Positions 23,374-33,162 of a DNA stretch of 64,000 bases are shown one piece after another; position 1 is the stretch's first letter, and the number at the start of each line of letters is the position of its first letter. The DNA is from JADGRF01 sp035274465 (GTDB lineage Bacteria > Myxococcota_A > Polyangia > Polyangiales > JAFGIB01), in NCBI GenBank assembly GCA_035274465.1, contig DATEOF010000229.1:24978-88977 (forward strand). The letters run 5' to 3'. Both the position numbers and the translations under genes were made by a program. The notes beneath the pieces were generated by a model, which saw only the letters and a list, made by a program, of their open reading frames with translations, was not told the DNA's origin and did not search any database.

Positions 23374-26300
23374 ATGGGGGACGAGACCACAACCGCTCCG
23401 GCGAGCCCACCTGGCTCAGGCGAAGATGGCTCGCGCTATGAACTGCTGCGGCCACTCGGCACCGGGGGCGCAGGCGCCGTGTACCTCGCACGCGATCGCG
23501 AGACCGGCGAGCAGTTCGCGCTGAAGAAGCTGTTTCGCATGGACGCCAAGAGCGTGCTGCGACTCAAGCGCGAGTTCAGGTCGCTGGCCGACATCAATCA
23601 CCCGAACATCGTGAAGCTCTATGAGCTGGGCCGGGCGAGCGACGCCTGGTTCCTGACCATGGAGTACCTCGACGGCTGTGAGCTCGAGAGCTACGTGCGC
23701 GGCGCAGAAGGTGCGCCTGCCAATCAGAACGCCGAGCTGCCGCACGAGCGCGTGCTGTCGGCGTTTCACCAGCTGGCGTGCGGCGTCCATGCGCTGCACG
23801 GCGCCGGCATGCTGCATCGCGACCTGAAGCCCAGCAACGTGATGATCGAGAAGGGCCGCGTGGTGGTGCTCGACTTCGGCCTGGTTCGCGAGCTGGATCG
23901 CTCGGCGGCCAAGGTCACCGAAGAGGGTTCGGTCGCCGGCACGCCCGCGTACATGGCGCCGGAGCAGGCACTGGGCAGGCCGCTGACGGCGGCATGCGAT
24001 TGGTACGCGTTCGGCGTAATGCTGTATCAGGCGCTCAGCGGCGAGCTACCCTTCGACGGCAGCTCGTTCGAGATCCTGCGCAACAAGCTGGCCGCCGATC
24101 CCCCGCCGCTCGAACAACTGGTGGCCGATGTACCGGCGAACGTCAGCGCGCTGTGCATGGGCCTCTTGCGGCGCGAGGAAAACGAGAGGCCGGGCGGCGA
24201 CCAGGTGCTGTCGGTGTTGGATGCCGCGCGCGTGAAGGCGAAGCCGCAGGCACAGCCAGTGCCGCCGACGGTGGACACGACGCAGTACACCGAGACGCAG
24301 ACCGGTACGCGCCTGCCACCGCTGTTCGGCCGCGAAGACGAACTGGCGGCGCTGTGGAGCGCGCTCAGCAGCACCGAGGATGGCAGCGTGGTGTTCGCGC
24401 ACGTGCGCGGCGCGTCCGGCGCGGGCAAGTCGGCGCTGATCGAGCACTTCCTGGACGAGATCGAGCACCCGAGCGGCACGCAAGCCGACGCGCTGACGCT
24501 GCGCAGTCGCTGCTATGAGCGCGAAGCCATGCCGTTCAAGGCGCTCGACGGCGTGATCGACGCCCTGGTCAATCACATGTCGCAGCTCGATGACCTGCAC
24601 ACCGGCCACCTGCTGCCGGCCGAGGTCGGCGCGCTGGCGCAGCTGTTCCCGGTACTCGGCCGCTTGAAGGCCGTGCAACGCCTGGTGGGGTTGAGCAAGC
24701 CACGCGGAGACGCGGTGCAGCTACGCCAGCGCGCCGAATTGGCGCTGCGCGATCTGTTCGGACGGCTTGCCACGCATCAACCGCTGGTGATCTGGATCGA
24801 CGATCTGCAGTGGGGCGATCTGGACAGCGCCGCGATCCTGAAGGACTGGCTCGAGGATCCACCGAGCGCCCCGATCCTGTTCGTGCTCAGCTACCGCGCG
24901 GCAGAGGTCGCGACCAGCACGTGTTTGCGGCAGTTGCTCGAAGGCGGCAGCGAGGCCCCGGCCAAGCGCGCCAAGGAACGCACCGTGGACGTGGCGCCGC
25001 TGGCAGCTGCAGATATCGACGCGCTGTGCGCGCAGCGCCTGGGCGTGCACGCCCAGAGCCATCCCGAGCTGCTCGCGCACATCGTCCGCGAGTCGCAGGG
25101 CAGCCCGTTCTTGGCAATCCAGCTGACCTCGCTGGCTCAGGCCAAGCTCGCGCGCGGCGAGGCGGACGTGCGAGACGTCTCGGTGGACGTGCTGGTGGCG
25201 CAGACCAGCGCGCTCTTGCCTGCCGGCGCGCAGAAGATCCTGCAGGTGCTGGCTGTCGCCGGTCGGCCCATGCAGCCCCGGCTGGTATTGCGCGCAGCAG
25301 GCGTCGCGCAGGAAGGCCGTGCGTTGGTGCACGGGCTGCGCGGCCTGAACCTGGTGCGCACGCGCGACGTGGGCGGCGAGCGGCTGCTCGAGGTCTATCA
25401 CGATCGCATCCGCGAGCGCGTGCACGGCGCGCTGGGTGCCGAGGACCGGCGCGCGGTGAACAGCGCGTTGCTCTCGACGCTGGAGTACAGCGGCCAGGGG
25501 GATCCGGATTGGTTGTACAGCCTGGCGCTGGGCGCGGAACAGCCGGAGCTCGCGCTGCGGCACGGGCTGGTGGCGGCAGAGCGCGCGAACGTCACGCTCG
25601 CGTTCGCGCGGGCCGTCGAGCTGTACCAGGCGTGCCTGCAGCTGATGGCTGCGGATTCTCCGGAGATCGGCGAGCTCTGGGTAAGGCTGGCGGATGCACT
25701 GGCACGCCTCGGGCGAGGCAACAACGCCGCAGACGCCTACCTGGAAGCCTCCAAGCGGGCGACGGGCGAACCTGCGGCGCAGTGGATGCGCGAGGCGATG
25801 TCGCACCTGCTTCGTTCGGGGCGCTTCGACGAGGGCGAGGTCCTGCTGCGCAAGGTGCTCGCGACGTTGCAGCTGGAGGTGCCGGAGAGCGACGGCGGGC
25901 TGATCGCAGCCATCGTCTGGGAGCGCGCGCGGCTGAAGTTGCGCGGCCTGGGCTACCGCAAGCGCGAGGAGGCCGAGGTCGCGCGCGAGACGCTGCTGCG
26001 CATCGATCTGTGCGACACGATCGCGAGCGAGATCCAGAGCTTCGATGCCGTACGCGCGGCGCTGTTCCAGTCACGCAGCTTGCGCCTGTCGCTCGAGGCC
26101 GGTGAGCCCAAGCGCGTGGTGCGTGCACTGACCCGCGCCGCGACGACGCTGGCGCAAACGGAGGGCTCGCGCAGTCAGAAGGAAGTGCTGGGGCTGCTCG
26201 ATCGGGCCGAGGCCCTCGCACGCGAGATCAACTCGGAGTGGGACTACGCGCTGACCCGTGGCAACCGCGCGGTGGCGGCGTTCATGTTCGGCGCGCACGA

Positions 26301-27162
26301 GAACGTGCTCGAGCCCAGCTACGAGGCAGAGCGCGTGCTGCTCGCCAACTCCGAGGGCCACGTACACGACACCTATTACGCGCGCTTCGCGTTCGCGAGC
26401 ATCCGTCTCGGCGCGATGCTCTCGCTCGGCCTGCACGAGCGTTTCCTCAGCGAGTTTCATGCGGTGCTCCAGGAAGCACGCAACACCGAGAACGTCCACG
26501 CGCAGCTACTCCTCGTGCTGAACCACACGCTGGCCGAGGAGATGGCGGGGCACCCGCGGCAGTCGCTGCCAAGGCTGGAGCAGCAGCGTACGCAACTCCC
26601 GAAGGGGGCCTTCGGTCCGCTGCACGCGCTGCTCATGCAAGCCGTGATGCGCGTGGCGTGCACCACGCACGAGTACGGCTGGGCGAGCGAGCTGATAAAG
26701 GACGACTGGGAACGCTTCCTTGCGGCGCCCGTTCGCCGCAGCGTGCTGATGCGTGCCTTCAGCCATACCATGCACAGCCGCTACGTCATGAACCAATGGA
26801 CGGTGGAGGGGCGCGCAGGCGATCTGGGTGCAGCCGTGCGCGAGGATCTGTCCGTGCTCGCCAAGTCGCCGCTGCCCTGGTGTGCGCTGGTCGTCCAGCG
26901 CACCGAAGCGCGCTTGGCCTACCGGCGCGGCGACAAACCCAAGGCGATCGCGTTATTGCGCGCCAACCTGAACAACGATCGCGGCGGCGGACACATGGAA
27001 ATCAGCGCCTACGATCGCTACGCGCTCGGCCTGCTCGTCGGCGGCACGGACGGCGAAGCGCTGTGCGCCGGCGCACGAGCCGATTTGCAAAAGCAGGTGC
27101 CGGTCGAACCCGAAGTCGCGCTGCGCTGGCACTACCCCGAGCTCCTCCCAGCGGTGAAATGA
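23374..27162 (+). CDS. Cassette A kinase 1: Ser/Thr kinase-STAND NTPase-TPR protein
   Basis: 1262 residues. Kinase domain ~22-290: PLGTGGAGAVYLARD P-loop, FALKKL (Lys 51), MLHRDLKPSNVM with catalytic Asp near 150, DFGLVREL near 167, GTPAYMAPEQA. A linker leads to an AAA/STAND NTPase: Walker A VRGASGAGKSALIEHF near 346-358, Walker B PLVIWIDDLQWGDLDS near 472, sensor-like FVLSYRAAEV. The C-terminal ~650 residues are helical repeats (FARAVELYQACLQLMA, ADALARLGRGNNAADAYLEA) of TPR type, as in PknK-like proteins. It is soluble, with no membrane helix. Role: signal-gated kinase, with ligand or partner binding in the TPR region. Its last 4 bases overlap kinase 2 (ATGA). Confidence 0.9.
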   Translation: MGDETTTAPASPPGSGEDGSRYELLRPLGTGGAGAVYLARDRETGEQFALKKLFRMDAKSVLRLKREFRSLADINHPNIVKLYELGRASDAWFLTMEYLDGCELESYVRGAEGAPANQNAELPHERVLSAFHQLACGVHALHGAGMLHRDLKPSNVMIEKGRVVVLDFGLVRELDRSAAKVTEEGSVAGTPAYMAPEQALGRPLTAACDWYAFGVMLYQALSGELPFDGSSFEILRNKLAADPPPLEQLVADVPANVSALCMGLLRREENERPGGDQVLSVLDAARVKAKPQAQPVPPTVDTTQYTETQTGTRLPPLFGREDELAALWSALSSTEDGSVVFAHVRGASGAGKSALIEHFLDEIEHPSGTQADALTLRSRCYEREAMPFKALDGVIDALVNHMSQLDDLHTGHLLPAEVGALAQLFPVLGRLKAVQRLVGLSKPRGDAVQLRQRAELALRDLFGRLATHQPLVIWIDDLQWGDLDSAAILKDWLEDPPSAPILFVLSYRAAEVATSTCLRQLLEGGSEAPAKRAKERTVDVAPLAAADIDALCAQRLGVHAQSHPELLAHIVRESQGSPFLAIQLTSLAQAKLARGEADVRDVSVDVLVAQTSALLPAGAQKILQVLAVAGRPMQPRLVLRAAGVAQEGRALVHGLRGLNLVRTRDVGGERLLEVYHDRIRERVHGALGAEDRRAVNSALLSTLEYSGQGDPDWLYSLALGAEQPELALRHGLVAAERANVTLAFARAVELYQACLQLMAADSPEIGELWVRLADALARLGRGNNAADAYLEASKRATGEPAAQWMREAMSHLLRSGRFDEGEVLLRKVLATLQLEVPESDGGLIAAIVWERARLKLRGLGYRKREEAEVARETLLRIDLCDTIASEIQSFDAVRAALFQSRSLRLSLEAGEPKRVVRALTRAATTLAQTEGSRSQKEVLGLLDRAEALAREINSEWDYALTRGNRAVAAFMFGAHENVLEPSYEAERVLLANSEGHVHDTYYARFAFASIRLGAMLSLGLHERFLSEFHAVLQEARNTENVHAQLLLVLNHTLAEEMAGHPRQSLPRLEQQRTQLPKGAFGPLHALLMQAVMRVACTTHEYGWASELIKDDWERFLAAPVRRSVLMRAFSHTMHSRYVMNQWTVEGRAGDLGAAVREDLSVLAKSPLPWCALVVQRTEARLAYRRGDKPKAIALLRANLNNDRGGGHMEISAYDRYALGLLVGGTDGEALCAGARADLQKQVPVEPEVALRWHYPELLPAVK

Positions 27163-30100
27163 ACCGCGCGCGCACAGGGCGCGGGGCGACCAACTTCGCG
27201 GCGCAGCCGCCAGCGGCGGGCGGGCGCATCGGCGAACGCTACCAGGTGATCGAGCAGCTGGGGCGCGGGGGCAGCGCGGTCGTGTACCGGGTGCGCGATC
27301 AGAGCAGCCCGCGCGAGCTGGCGCTCAAGCAGCTGCTGCCCGAGGCCGCGAACAACCGCGAGCAGAGCGCGCTGTTCGAACGCGAGTTTCATACCCTGGC
27401 CCAGCTCTCGCACCCGAGCGTGATCGAGGTCTACGACTTCGGCGTGGACCGCGGCGGGCCCTTCTACACGATGGAGCTTCTCGACGGCGGCGACCTGAAC
27501 ACGCGCGGGCCGCTGGACGTGCGCACGTGCTGCGGACTGATCAGCCAGGTGTGCTCGTCGCTCTCGCTCTTGCACGCGCGCCGGCTCGTGCACCGCGACG
27601 TCACCGCGCGCAACGTGCGTTGCACCCAGGACGGCCGCGCCAAGTTGATCGACTTCGGCGCGGTGGCGGCGTTCGGGCCCTGCCGGCACAGCGTGGGGAC
27701 GCCGGCCTTCACGGCGCCGGAAGTCGTCTACCGGCTGTCACTCGACGCGCGCACCGATCTGTTCTCGCTGGGCGTCACGCTCTACTTCGCACTGACGCGG
27801 CGCTTGCCGTTCAACGCGCGCAGCTTCGCAGACTTGCACGAGGCCTGGCGCGACGAGCCGAGCCCGCCCAGCGCGCACGCGCGCGACGTGCCTGCCGCGC
27901 TGGATACGCTGGTGCTCGAGCTACTGCACGTCGACCCGACGCGCCGGCCGCGCAGCGCGAGCGAGGTCATGCACCGTCTGGCTGCCATCGCCGGTCTGCC
28001 CGCGATCGAGGCCGAGCTCTCGCACTATCTCGGCACGCCGGCGCTGGTCGGGCGCGACGTCGAGCAGCGCCGCTTCCGGCAGCGCCTGCGCGCCGCAGTC
28101 CACGGGCAAGGCAGCGCGCTGTGGATCGAGAGCGCGCCCGGCGTGGGCCGCTCACGGCTGCTGGACGCCTGCGTCCTGGACGCCAAGACGCAGGGCGCGA
28201 CCGTGTTGCACGTCGGCGGCAGTGCGATCGCACCCGCGCCGTTCGAGACCGCGCACCGCCTGGTCGAGCAGCTGCTCGAGGTGTTGCCGCAAGCGGCGCT
28301 GGAGAGCGCAACCGATGCCGGCGCGCTCGAGTGCCTGTTCAGCCCCGGAGAGTCGCCCCAATTGCTGCCGCTTCAGGCACTGCGCGCCGATCGCCGGACG
28401 TTACAGGCCGTCATGCGCGGTTGGCTGACGGCGATGTACGAGCGCCAACCGTTGATGATCGCGGTCGACGACGCGCAGCGCGCGGACGAAGCATCACTCG
28501 CCCTGCTCTCCGCGCTGGCGCACGCCGCGGAGCAGAGCCCCGTGATCCTGACCTTGTCGGCCGAGACCCCGCTGCAGTCTGGAGCGGCGGCCGTGCTGAA
28601 CGTGCTGCGCGGCCAGTGCGTGGTCATGCCACTGTCGCCACTCACGCACGAGCAGACCCGCGAGCTGCTCGAATCCGTCCTGGGCAACGTGCCGCACCTG
28701 ACACTCCTGGCCGAGCGCATCCACGAGGTCTCGGGCGGCAACCCGCGCGAAGCGATGGCGCTGGCCCAGCACCTGGTGGATCGGCAGCTGATCCGCCACG
28801 CAGCGGGCGACTGGATCCTGCCCGCGCAGCTGACCTTGAACGATCTGCCGGCGGACGCCGAGAGCGCCCTGCGCGCGCGCATCGCGCTGCTGCCTGCGGA
28901 TGCGCTGGCGCTGGCCCGGGCGCATGCGTTGACGCGGGGTGCCGGCCTGAGGCGCGCCGACTACGTGCTGCTCGCGGAGTCCGCAGCTGGCGGCGTCGAC
29001 GGCGCCTTGGCCGCGCTCGTGCGGCACGAGCTGCTACGCATGGAACGCGAGGTCTACTCGCTCAGCCACGCCGCGCTGCGCGCGCGTTTGGTCGCAGACC
29101 TGACGCCGGTCGAGCACGTGACCTTGCAGGTGCGCCTGGCCGAGTGGTGCGCCAGGAGCGGCCGGCCGCTGCTCGAGGAAGTCCATCACTGGTTGCAGGC
29201 CGGCCACGCGGTGCACGGGCTCGAACGCCTGCGTCCGTTGCTTCAGCTGGACCACTTCGAGCTGCTGGGGCGATCCGGCATGGACGCCGCCGACGTCGCA
29301 GCGACGCTGGCGGCCGCGTTCCAGGCTGCGCTCGCCGAGAGGCGCCCGCGCCGCGAGATCCACGACATCGCGCAGAAGCTCACGTTGCTCAGCATGGTGG
29401 GCGAAGACGAGCTGCACGAACGCTACGGTCCTGCCTGGCTGGCCCAGCTCGAGCGGGACTCGGGCCTCGCGGACTATCGAGCCGGGGATCCGGCGCAGCC
29501 GAGCTCGCAGCGCATGCTGCGCGCCCTGCAGCGCACGGCGGCACGCTTTAGCAACACCCCGGAGCCCGAGCGGGTCTACGCCCCGGACGAGGCGTTGCGC
29601 TGCCTGACGCGTTATGCGACCGGATCGGCGGTGATCGCCACGCGCAGGCACGACGCGGCGCTGTCAGCCGCGTTGCCCAAGCTGCTCGAGCCGTTCGCCG
29701 ACATGTCGCCGCGCCAACACGCGCTGTGGGAGGTCGCGCAGCTCTCCTACGAAACCACGTTCGGCGCTCGGCCCGAACGTGCGCGCGCCCGTGCCCAGCA
29801 GCTGTCGAGCACGCTCGACGAGATCCCGGATCTCGAACCGAGCTACCGTGAAAGCATCCGTAGCGCGCTGCAGTACACGGAGGGTGCGCTCGACGTGGTG
29901 CTGGGAACCGCGTCGCTCCGGGCACGCCTCGCGCACGCGGAGCACGACCTCTCGCAGCAAGTGCTGGCGGGTTATCTGGGCCGGCTGGTCTGCATCTACG
30001 CCGGTGACGCCGAAGGCGCCGAGCGCTGCCGCAAGCAGACCGAAGTGCTGGCGGTTCAAGCCAGCGCGCGCCCGATGTTCGACGCGCCGCTGCGCCTCGA

Positions 30101-31262
30101 GCTGCCCGCGTACGTGCACGCGGGCGATCTCGACGGCGTGAAGCAAGTCGCCGACCGCATGGCCGAGATGGCGCGCAAGGCGCCGGGCTGGCGCACCCAG
30201 CAGCTGCTGGCCAGTGGTTGCTTCGAACGCCTGCGCGGCGACCATGCAGCCGCGAAGGCGGCGCTCGAGGCGTGCCTCGAGCTGGCAAACCCGAACCTGC
30301 CTGCCCCGTGCTTCAGCAGCTGGGTCGCAGCAGCCGCGGCGTACGTGGGGGTGCTGGCCGAGCTCGATCTCGCGGACGAGGCCTGTCGCTTCGGTCTGGC
30401 GGCGCTCGAACAGTGCACGGCGCTCGGCATCGACGCGCGCTCGCACGATCTCGCGCGAGAGCTGGCACTGGCAGAAGCCAAGCTGGGCGAGTACGGGCGC
30501 GCCGCGCGCAGGCTCGACGCGCTGATCGAACGCCGCTCCGAGGTGCACGAGTCGCGGCGCGCCATCGATTACGAGGCGCGCGCGCGTGTGGCGATCCTGG
30601 CGCGCCACCCGGAGGCGGCAGCCCACTATGCGGCGCTGGTCACGCGCGCCTACGCGGGGATCGCAGGCACCGCGCCGGCGTTGCGCCACGGCCGCCTGCA
30701 AGAGGAGGCGCGCCGCGCCGGCATCCAGCTCAGCCTGCCGCCCACCGAGTTCGACGAACACGTCCGCAGCGAACGCCCGGAGTCGGTCCCGCCGCCAACA
30801 GCTGCAACACCCGTTTGGTTGAATGAGCCCACGCCGGCCGCGCGCGCCGAGCGCGCACTCGAGCTGTTGTGCAACGCCGCGCGCGCCAGCTCGGGACAGC
30901 TCTACTTCGTCAGCAGCGGACAGCTGCGGCGCGTGGCCGCGCGTGACATGCCGGCCGACGCCTCGCTCGATCAGTTTGCCGTCGGACACTTCGCCCAGCA
31001 GCTCGAAGATCTGGCGCTACGCAGCGTGATCACCCAGATGGGCGGCGCGCTCGGCGCGCTCGAGTCCGGCAGCTGGACCAGCCCGCGCGGAGCGAGCTAC
31101 CGCATCGTGCTGCTCAAGTGCTTGTCGGGCAGCGCCATACTGCACGCGGGCCTCTGCGCCCTGCGCCTGGACGGCCCGTCCGCGCTAACGGCTGAAGCCA
31201 AGGAGCTAGCTACCGCGCTCGCATCGCAGGCCATCGCCAGCGGCGACGCCGAGCCCCGCTGA
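27159..31262 (+). CDS. Cassette A kinase 2: Ser/Thr kinase-NTPase-like-TPR-GAF-like protein
   Basis: 1367 residues from ATG 27159, which overlaps the stop of kinase 1 (ATGA). The frame is open far upstream inside kinase 1, but this start has the coupled position. Kinase ~30-290: EQLGRGGSAVVYRVRD, ELALKQLLP, LVHRDVTARNVRC (no Lys after HRD), LIDFGAVAAFG, GTPAFTAPE. NTPase-like region: SAPGVGRSRLLDA near 323, with Arg where the P-loop Lys belongs, and LMIAVDDAQRADEAS near 431. Helical repeats follow. The last ~150 residues (SSGQLYFVSSGQLRRVAARD, LRSVITQMGGALGALESGSW) resemble a GAF-type sensor, absent in the cassette B paralogue. It is the probable partner of kinase 1. Confidence 0.88.
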   Translation: MNRARTGRGATNFAAQPPAAGGRIGERYQVIEQLGRGGSAVVYRVRDQSSPRELALKQLLPEAANNREQSALFEREFHTLAQLSHPSVIEVYDFGVDRGGPFYTMELLDGGDLNTRGPLDVRTCCGLISQVCSSLSLLHARRLVHRDVTARNVRCTQDGRAKLIDFGAVAAFGPCRHSVGTPAFTAPEVVYRLSLDARTDLFSLGVTLYFALTRRLPFNARSFADLHEAWRDEPSPPSAHARDVPAALDTLVLELLHVDPTRRPRSASEVMHRLAAIAGLPAIEAELSHYLGTPALVGRDVEQRRFRQRLRAAVHGQGSALWIESAPGVGRSRLLDACVLDAKTQGATVLHVGGSAIAPAPFETAHRLVEQLLEVLPQAALESATDAGALECLFSPGESPQLLPLQALRADRRTLQAVMRGWLTAMYERQPLMIAVDDAQRADEASLALLSALAHAAEQSPVILTLSAETPLQSGAAAVLNVLRGQCVVMPLSPLTHEQTRELLESVLGNVPHLTLLAERIHEVSGGNPREAMALAQHLVDRQLIRHAAGDWILPAQLTLNDLPADAESALRARIALLPADALALARAHALTRGAGLRRADYVLLAESAAGGVDGALAALVRHELLRMEREVYSLSHAALRARLVADLTPVEHVTLQVRLAEWCARSGRPLLEEVHHWLQAGHAVHGLERLRPLLQLDHFELLGRSGMDAADVAATLAAAFQAALAERRPRREIHDIAQKLTLLSMVGEDELHERYGPAWLAQLERDSGLADYRAGDPAQPSSQRMLRALQRTAARFSNTPEPERVYAPDEALRCLTRYATGSAVIATRRHDAALSAALPKLLEPFADMSPRQHALWEVAQLSYETTFGARPERARARAQQLSSTLDEIPDLEPSYRESIRSALQYTEGALDVVLGTASLRARLAHAEHDLSQQVLAGYLGRLVCIYAGDAEGAERCRKQTEVLAVQASARPMFDAPLRLELPAYVHAGDLDGVKQVADRMAEMARKAPGWRTQQLLASGCFERLRGDHAAAKAALEACLELANPNLPAPCFSSWVAAAAAYVGVLAELDLADEACRFGLAALEQCTALGIDARSHDLARELALAEAKLGEYGRAARRLDALIERRSEVHESRRAIDYEARARVAILARHPEAAAHYAALVTRAYAGIAGTAPALRHGRLQEEARRAGIQLSLPPTEFDEHVRSERPESVPPPTAATPVWLNEPTPAARAERALELLCNAARASSGQLYFVSSGQLRRVAARDMPADASLDQFAVGHFAQQLEDLALRSVITQMGGALGALESGSWTSPRGASYRIVLLKCLSGSAILHAGLCALRLDGPSALTAEAKELATALASQAIASGDAEPR

Positions 31263-31266
31263 AGCG

Positions 31267-31551
31267 TCAGCGCGTTTCGACCGGAGCTGGGGACGGTAAC
31301 TCCTTGGGCCCGAACTTACGCCGCAGAAGCCACGCCAGGATCGGCATGGTCACGCCGCCGATGGCTGCACCCCACAACTGCGTGCGGATCAGCAAACTCG
31401 AGGTGTTATGGACCAGCTCGACGCACTGGCACATGGCATCCTTGGCACCAGTCGACGCCAGCAGGGTCTGAAGCACGGTCGGCGCGATCAAGGTCGCGAT
31501 CACCGAGCCGATGAACGAACCCACGATTGCCCACGTCACGATTCGACGCAT
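31267..31551 (-). CDS. Small two-helix membrane protein, unrecognised
   Basis: 94 residues from ATG 31551, preceded by a strong ribosome site (aggaggctttccc). Upstream in-frame codons do not look coding. Two hydrophobic helices, VTWAIVGSFIGSVIATLIAP and GAAIGGVTMPILAWLL, flank a segment with CQCVELVHNTSSLLIRTQ. The Cys-x-Cys between the helices may be exported and oxidised. The tail is basic, then Pro-rich. No family is recognised. It converges with kinase cassette A (5 bp between stops) and lies divergent from the PHM-like gene. Confidence 0.6.
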   Translation of the reverse strand: MRRIVTWAIVGSFIGSVIATLIAPTVLQTLLASTGAKDAMCQCVELVHNTSSLLIRTQLWGAAIGGVTMPILAWLLRRKFGPKELPSPAPVETR

Positions 31552-31712
31552 GGGAAAGCCTCCTGGGGACGGGACGTTAGCCGACTGTGCCCCGACAAGC
31601 GAATGACAAGCGTCCAACAAAACCATTCGCGCCAACGCCTCGAGTATATCAACGTGGGCTTTAGCTCGATTGGGGCCGCGCGACGCCCCAGCGCAGCACG
31701 AGGAGACGAGCC

Positions 31713-33056
31713 ATGACACTCAGAAAACAGATCATTTTGTGTGCTTCGGCGCTCGCCCTCGCGGCGTGCAGCGGGGGCGCGGCGAACCCGATGGGTCCGA
31801 CCACGGCCCCCGACCAGACGAACCCCCAAACGGGGACGCCTACACAGACTCCAGCGACGGGCACACCCGCGCAGACGCCGGCCGCGATGAGTCCGACGAC
31901 CACCACCGGTCAGTCGCCGATGATGCAGCCGAGCGCGCCCGTCAACGGTGCGGCCGGCAGCCCGGCCATCATGCCGATGGCGAAGCCGACCGAGCCCACG
32001 ATGCCCGTCGACGGGGCCAACAAGCCCGACGTCAAGCCGGCCGACACCTGCACGGATCGCAAGGTCTCGTACACCAAGCCGTGCCACAGCGATCCCGACC
32101 CCTGCAATCTGAAGAGCGGCTTCCTCGGCGATGAGTACTGCCTGAAGCCGCCCGCGGAAGGGGAAGGCATCCAGATCCACATCGGCCCCAAGGACTACAA
32201 GAACATGGCCGACGTGAACAAGTACATCATCAAGGATGGCGAGGAGTTCAACAACTCCGTCATCGGCAACATCCCGCTCACAGAGAAGAAGTACTTCAAC
32301 CGGATCACCGTGCAGATGCGGCCCGGATCGCATCACTGGATCTCAACGGTCGTCAGCGGCAAGCCACCCGAAGTGTTCAGCCCGGACACCGGCTGCGGTG
32401 GCGCGAGCTCCGTCGGCAGCCTCGGCGGTGGACAGAACCTGATCTACGACAACCCGCCCGGCGGCAAGCCTGCGCCGGAGAACGAGGGGCTCGGTCGCAC
32501 GGTGGAAGGCAACACCAGCCTGTGCATGAACCTCCACGCCTATAACTTCAGCGACAAGCCGCAGCTGCGTGAGATGTGGATCAACATCTACTTCGTCGAC
32601 GAGGCGAAGGTCACGCAAAAGGCGAGCGGCATCGGCTTCGTGGGCGGGCTCGGCCTCTCGCTGCCGCCCGGTCAGAACAAAGAGCAGACCTACACCGCGA
32701 ACATCACCGGCAACGGCCGCATCATCCAGCTGTTCGGTCACCGGCACGTCTGGACCCCGCGCTTCGCCGTGTGGCTGAACGAACGCTTGATCTACGACTC
32801 GTGGAGCTGGCAGGAGTCGGTGACGTTCAACTACGACAGCTTGACCATGAACCCGGCGATCAACACGGCGGCCAAGATCGATGGCGCAGTCAGCGGCATC
32901 ATCGACGTGAAGGCCGGCGACAAGCTGAAGTTCACCTGCTTCGTCGAGAACAAGTCGGACACGACCCTGCGCTTCTCGAACGAGCTCTACGGCGGCGAGA
33001 TGTGCAACCTCTGGGGTAGCGCAGTCGGCGTAGCCATCAACGGCAACGGCTTCTAG
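31713..33056 (+). CDS. PHM-like (copper type II monooxygenase fold) lipoprotein
   Basis: 447 residues. Lipoprotein signal with lipobox LAAC (ASALALAACSG), then a ~75-residue Thr/Pro/Gln/Met-rich linker. The mature domain carries motifs recalling peptidylglycine hydroxylating monooxygenase: RPGSHHW (HH copper-A-like), LCMNLHAYNFS, QLFGHRHVWTPRFAVW (HxH copper-B-like) and YGGEMCNLWG (the Met ligand, as in EMCN of PHM). Cysteines are frequent, consistent with disulphides. PHM-type enzymes hydroxylate C-H bonds using two coppers and ascorbate. Whether the full ligand set is present needs a structural model. A strong terminator follows at 33089. Confidence 0.6.
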   Translation: MTLRKQIILCASALALAACSGGAANPMGPTTAPDQTNPQTGTPTQTPATGTPAQTPAAMSPTTTTGQSPMMQPSAPVNGAAGSPAIMPMAKPTEPTMPVDGANKPDVKPADTCTDRKVSYTKPCHSDPDPCNLKSGFLGDEYCLKPPAEGEGIQIHIGPKDYKNMADVNKYIIKDGEEFNNSVIGNIPLTEKKYFNRITVQMRPGSHHWISTVVSGKPPEVFSPDTGCGGASSVGSLGGGQNLIYDNPPGGKPAPENEGLGRTVEGNTSLCMNLHAYNFSDKPQLREMWINIYFVDEAKVTQKASGIGFVGGLGLSLPPGQNKEQTYTANITGNGRIIQLFGHRHVWTPRFAVWLNERLIYDSWSWQESVTFNYDSLTMNPAINTAAKIDGAVSGIIDVKAGDKLKFTCFVENKSDTTLRFSNELYGGEMCNLWGSAVGVAINGNGF

Positions 33057-33088
33057 GTCGATCTCCCTCCAACTGTCACTCATCCAAG

Positions 33089-33120
33089 ACGCGCCGGTTC
33101 CCGCCGGCGCGTTTTTCTTT
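33089..33120 (+). terminator. Rho-independent terminator after the PHM-like gene
   Basis: ACGCGCCGG (33089-33097), loop TTCCCG, CCGGCGCGT (33104-33112) form a perfect 9-bp GC-rich stem followed by TTTTTCTTT. This is the clearest intrinsic terminator in the window. It ends transcription of the PHM-like lipoprotein gene, 33 bp after its stop. Confidence 0.9.
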
Positions 33121-33162
33121 GCTGCTCTTGCCAAGCGGCCTTCCGGACCCACGTCTGAGGTC

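Noticed and set aside
26238..31262. Extension of cassette A kinase 2 upstream to 26238 (1674 codons)
   Set aside because: The extra part is the out-of-frame shadow of kinase 1; ATG 27159 in an ATGA overlap is the natural start.
31713..33056. PHM-like gene called as a confirmed monooxygenase
   Set aside because: Only motifs are visible; catalytic copper sites cannot be proven from sequence alone, so the call stays at fold-like.
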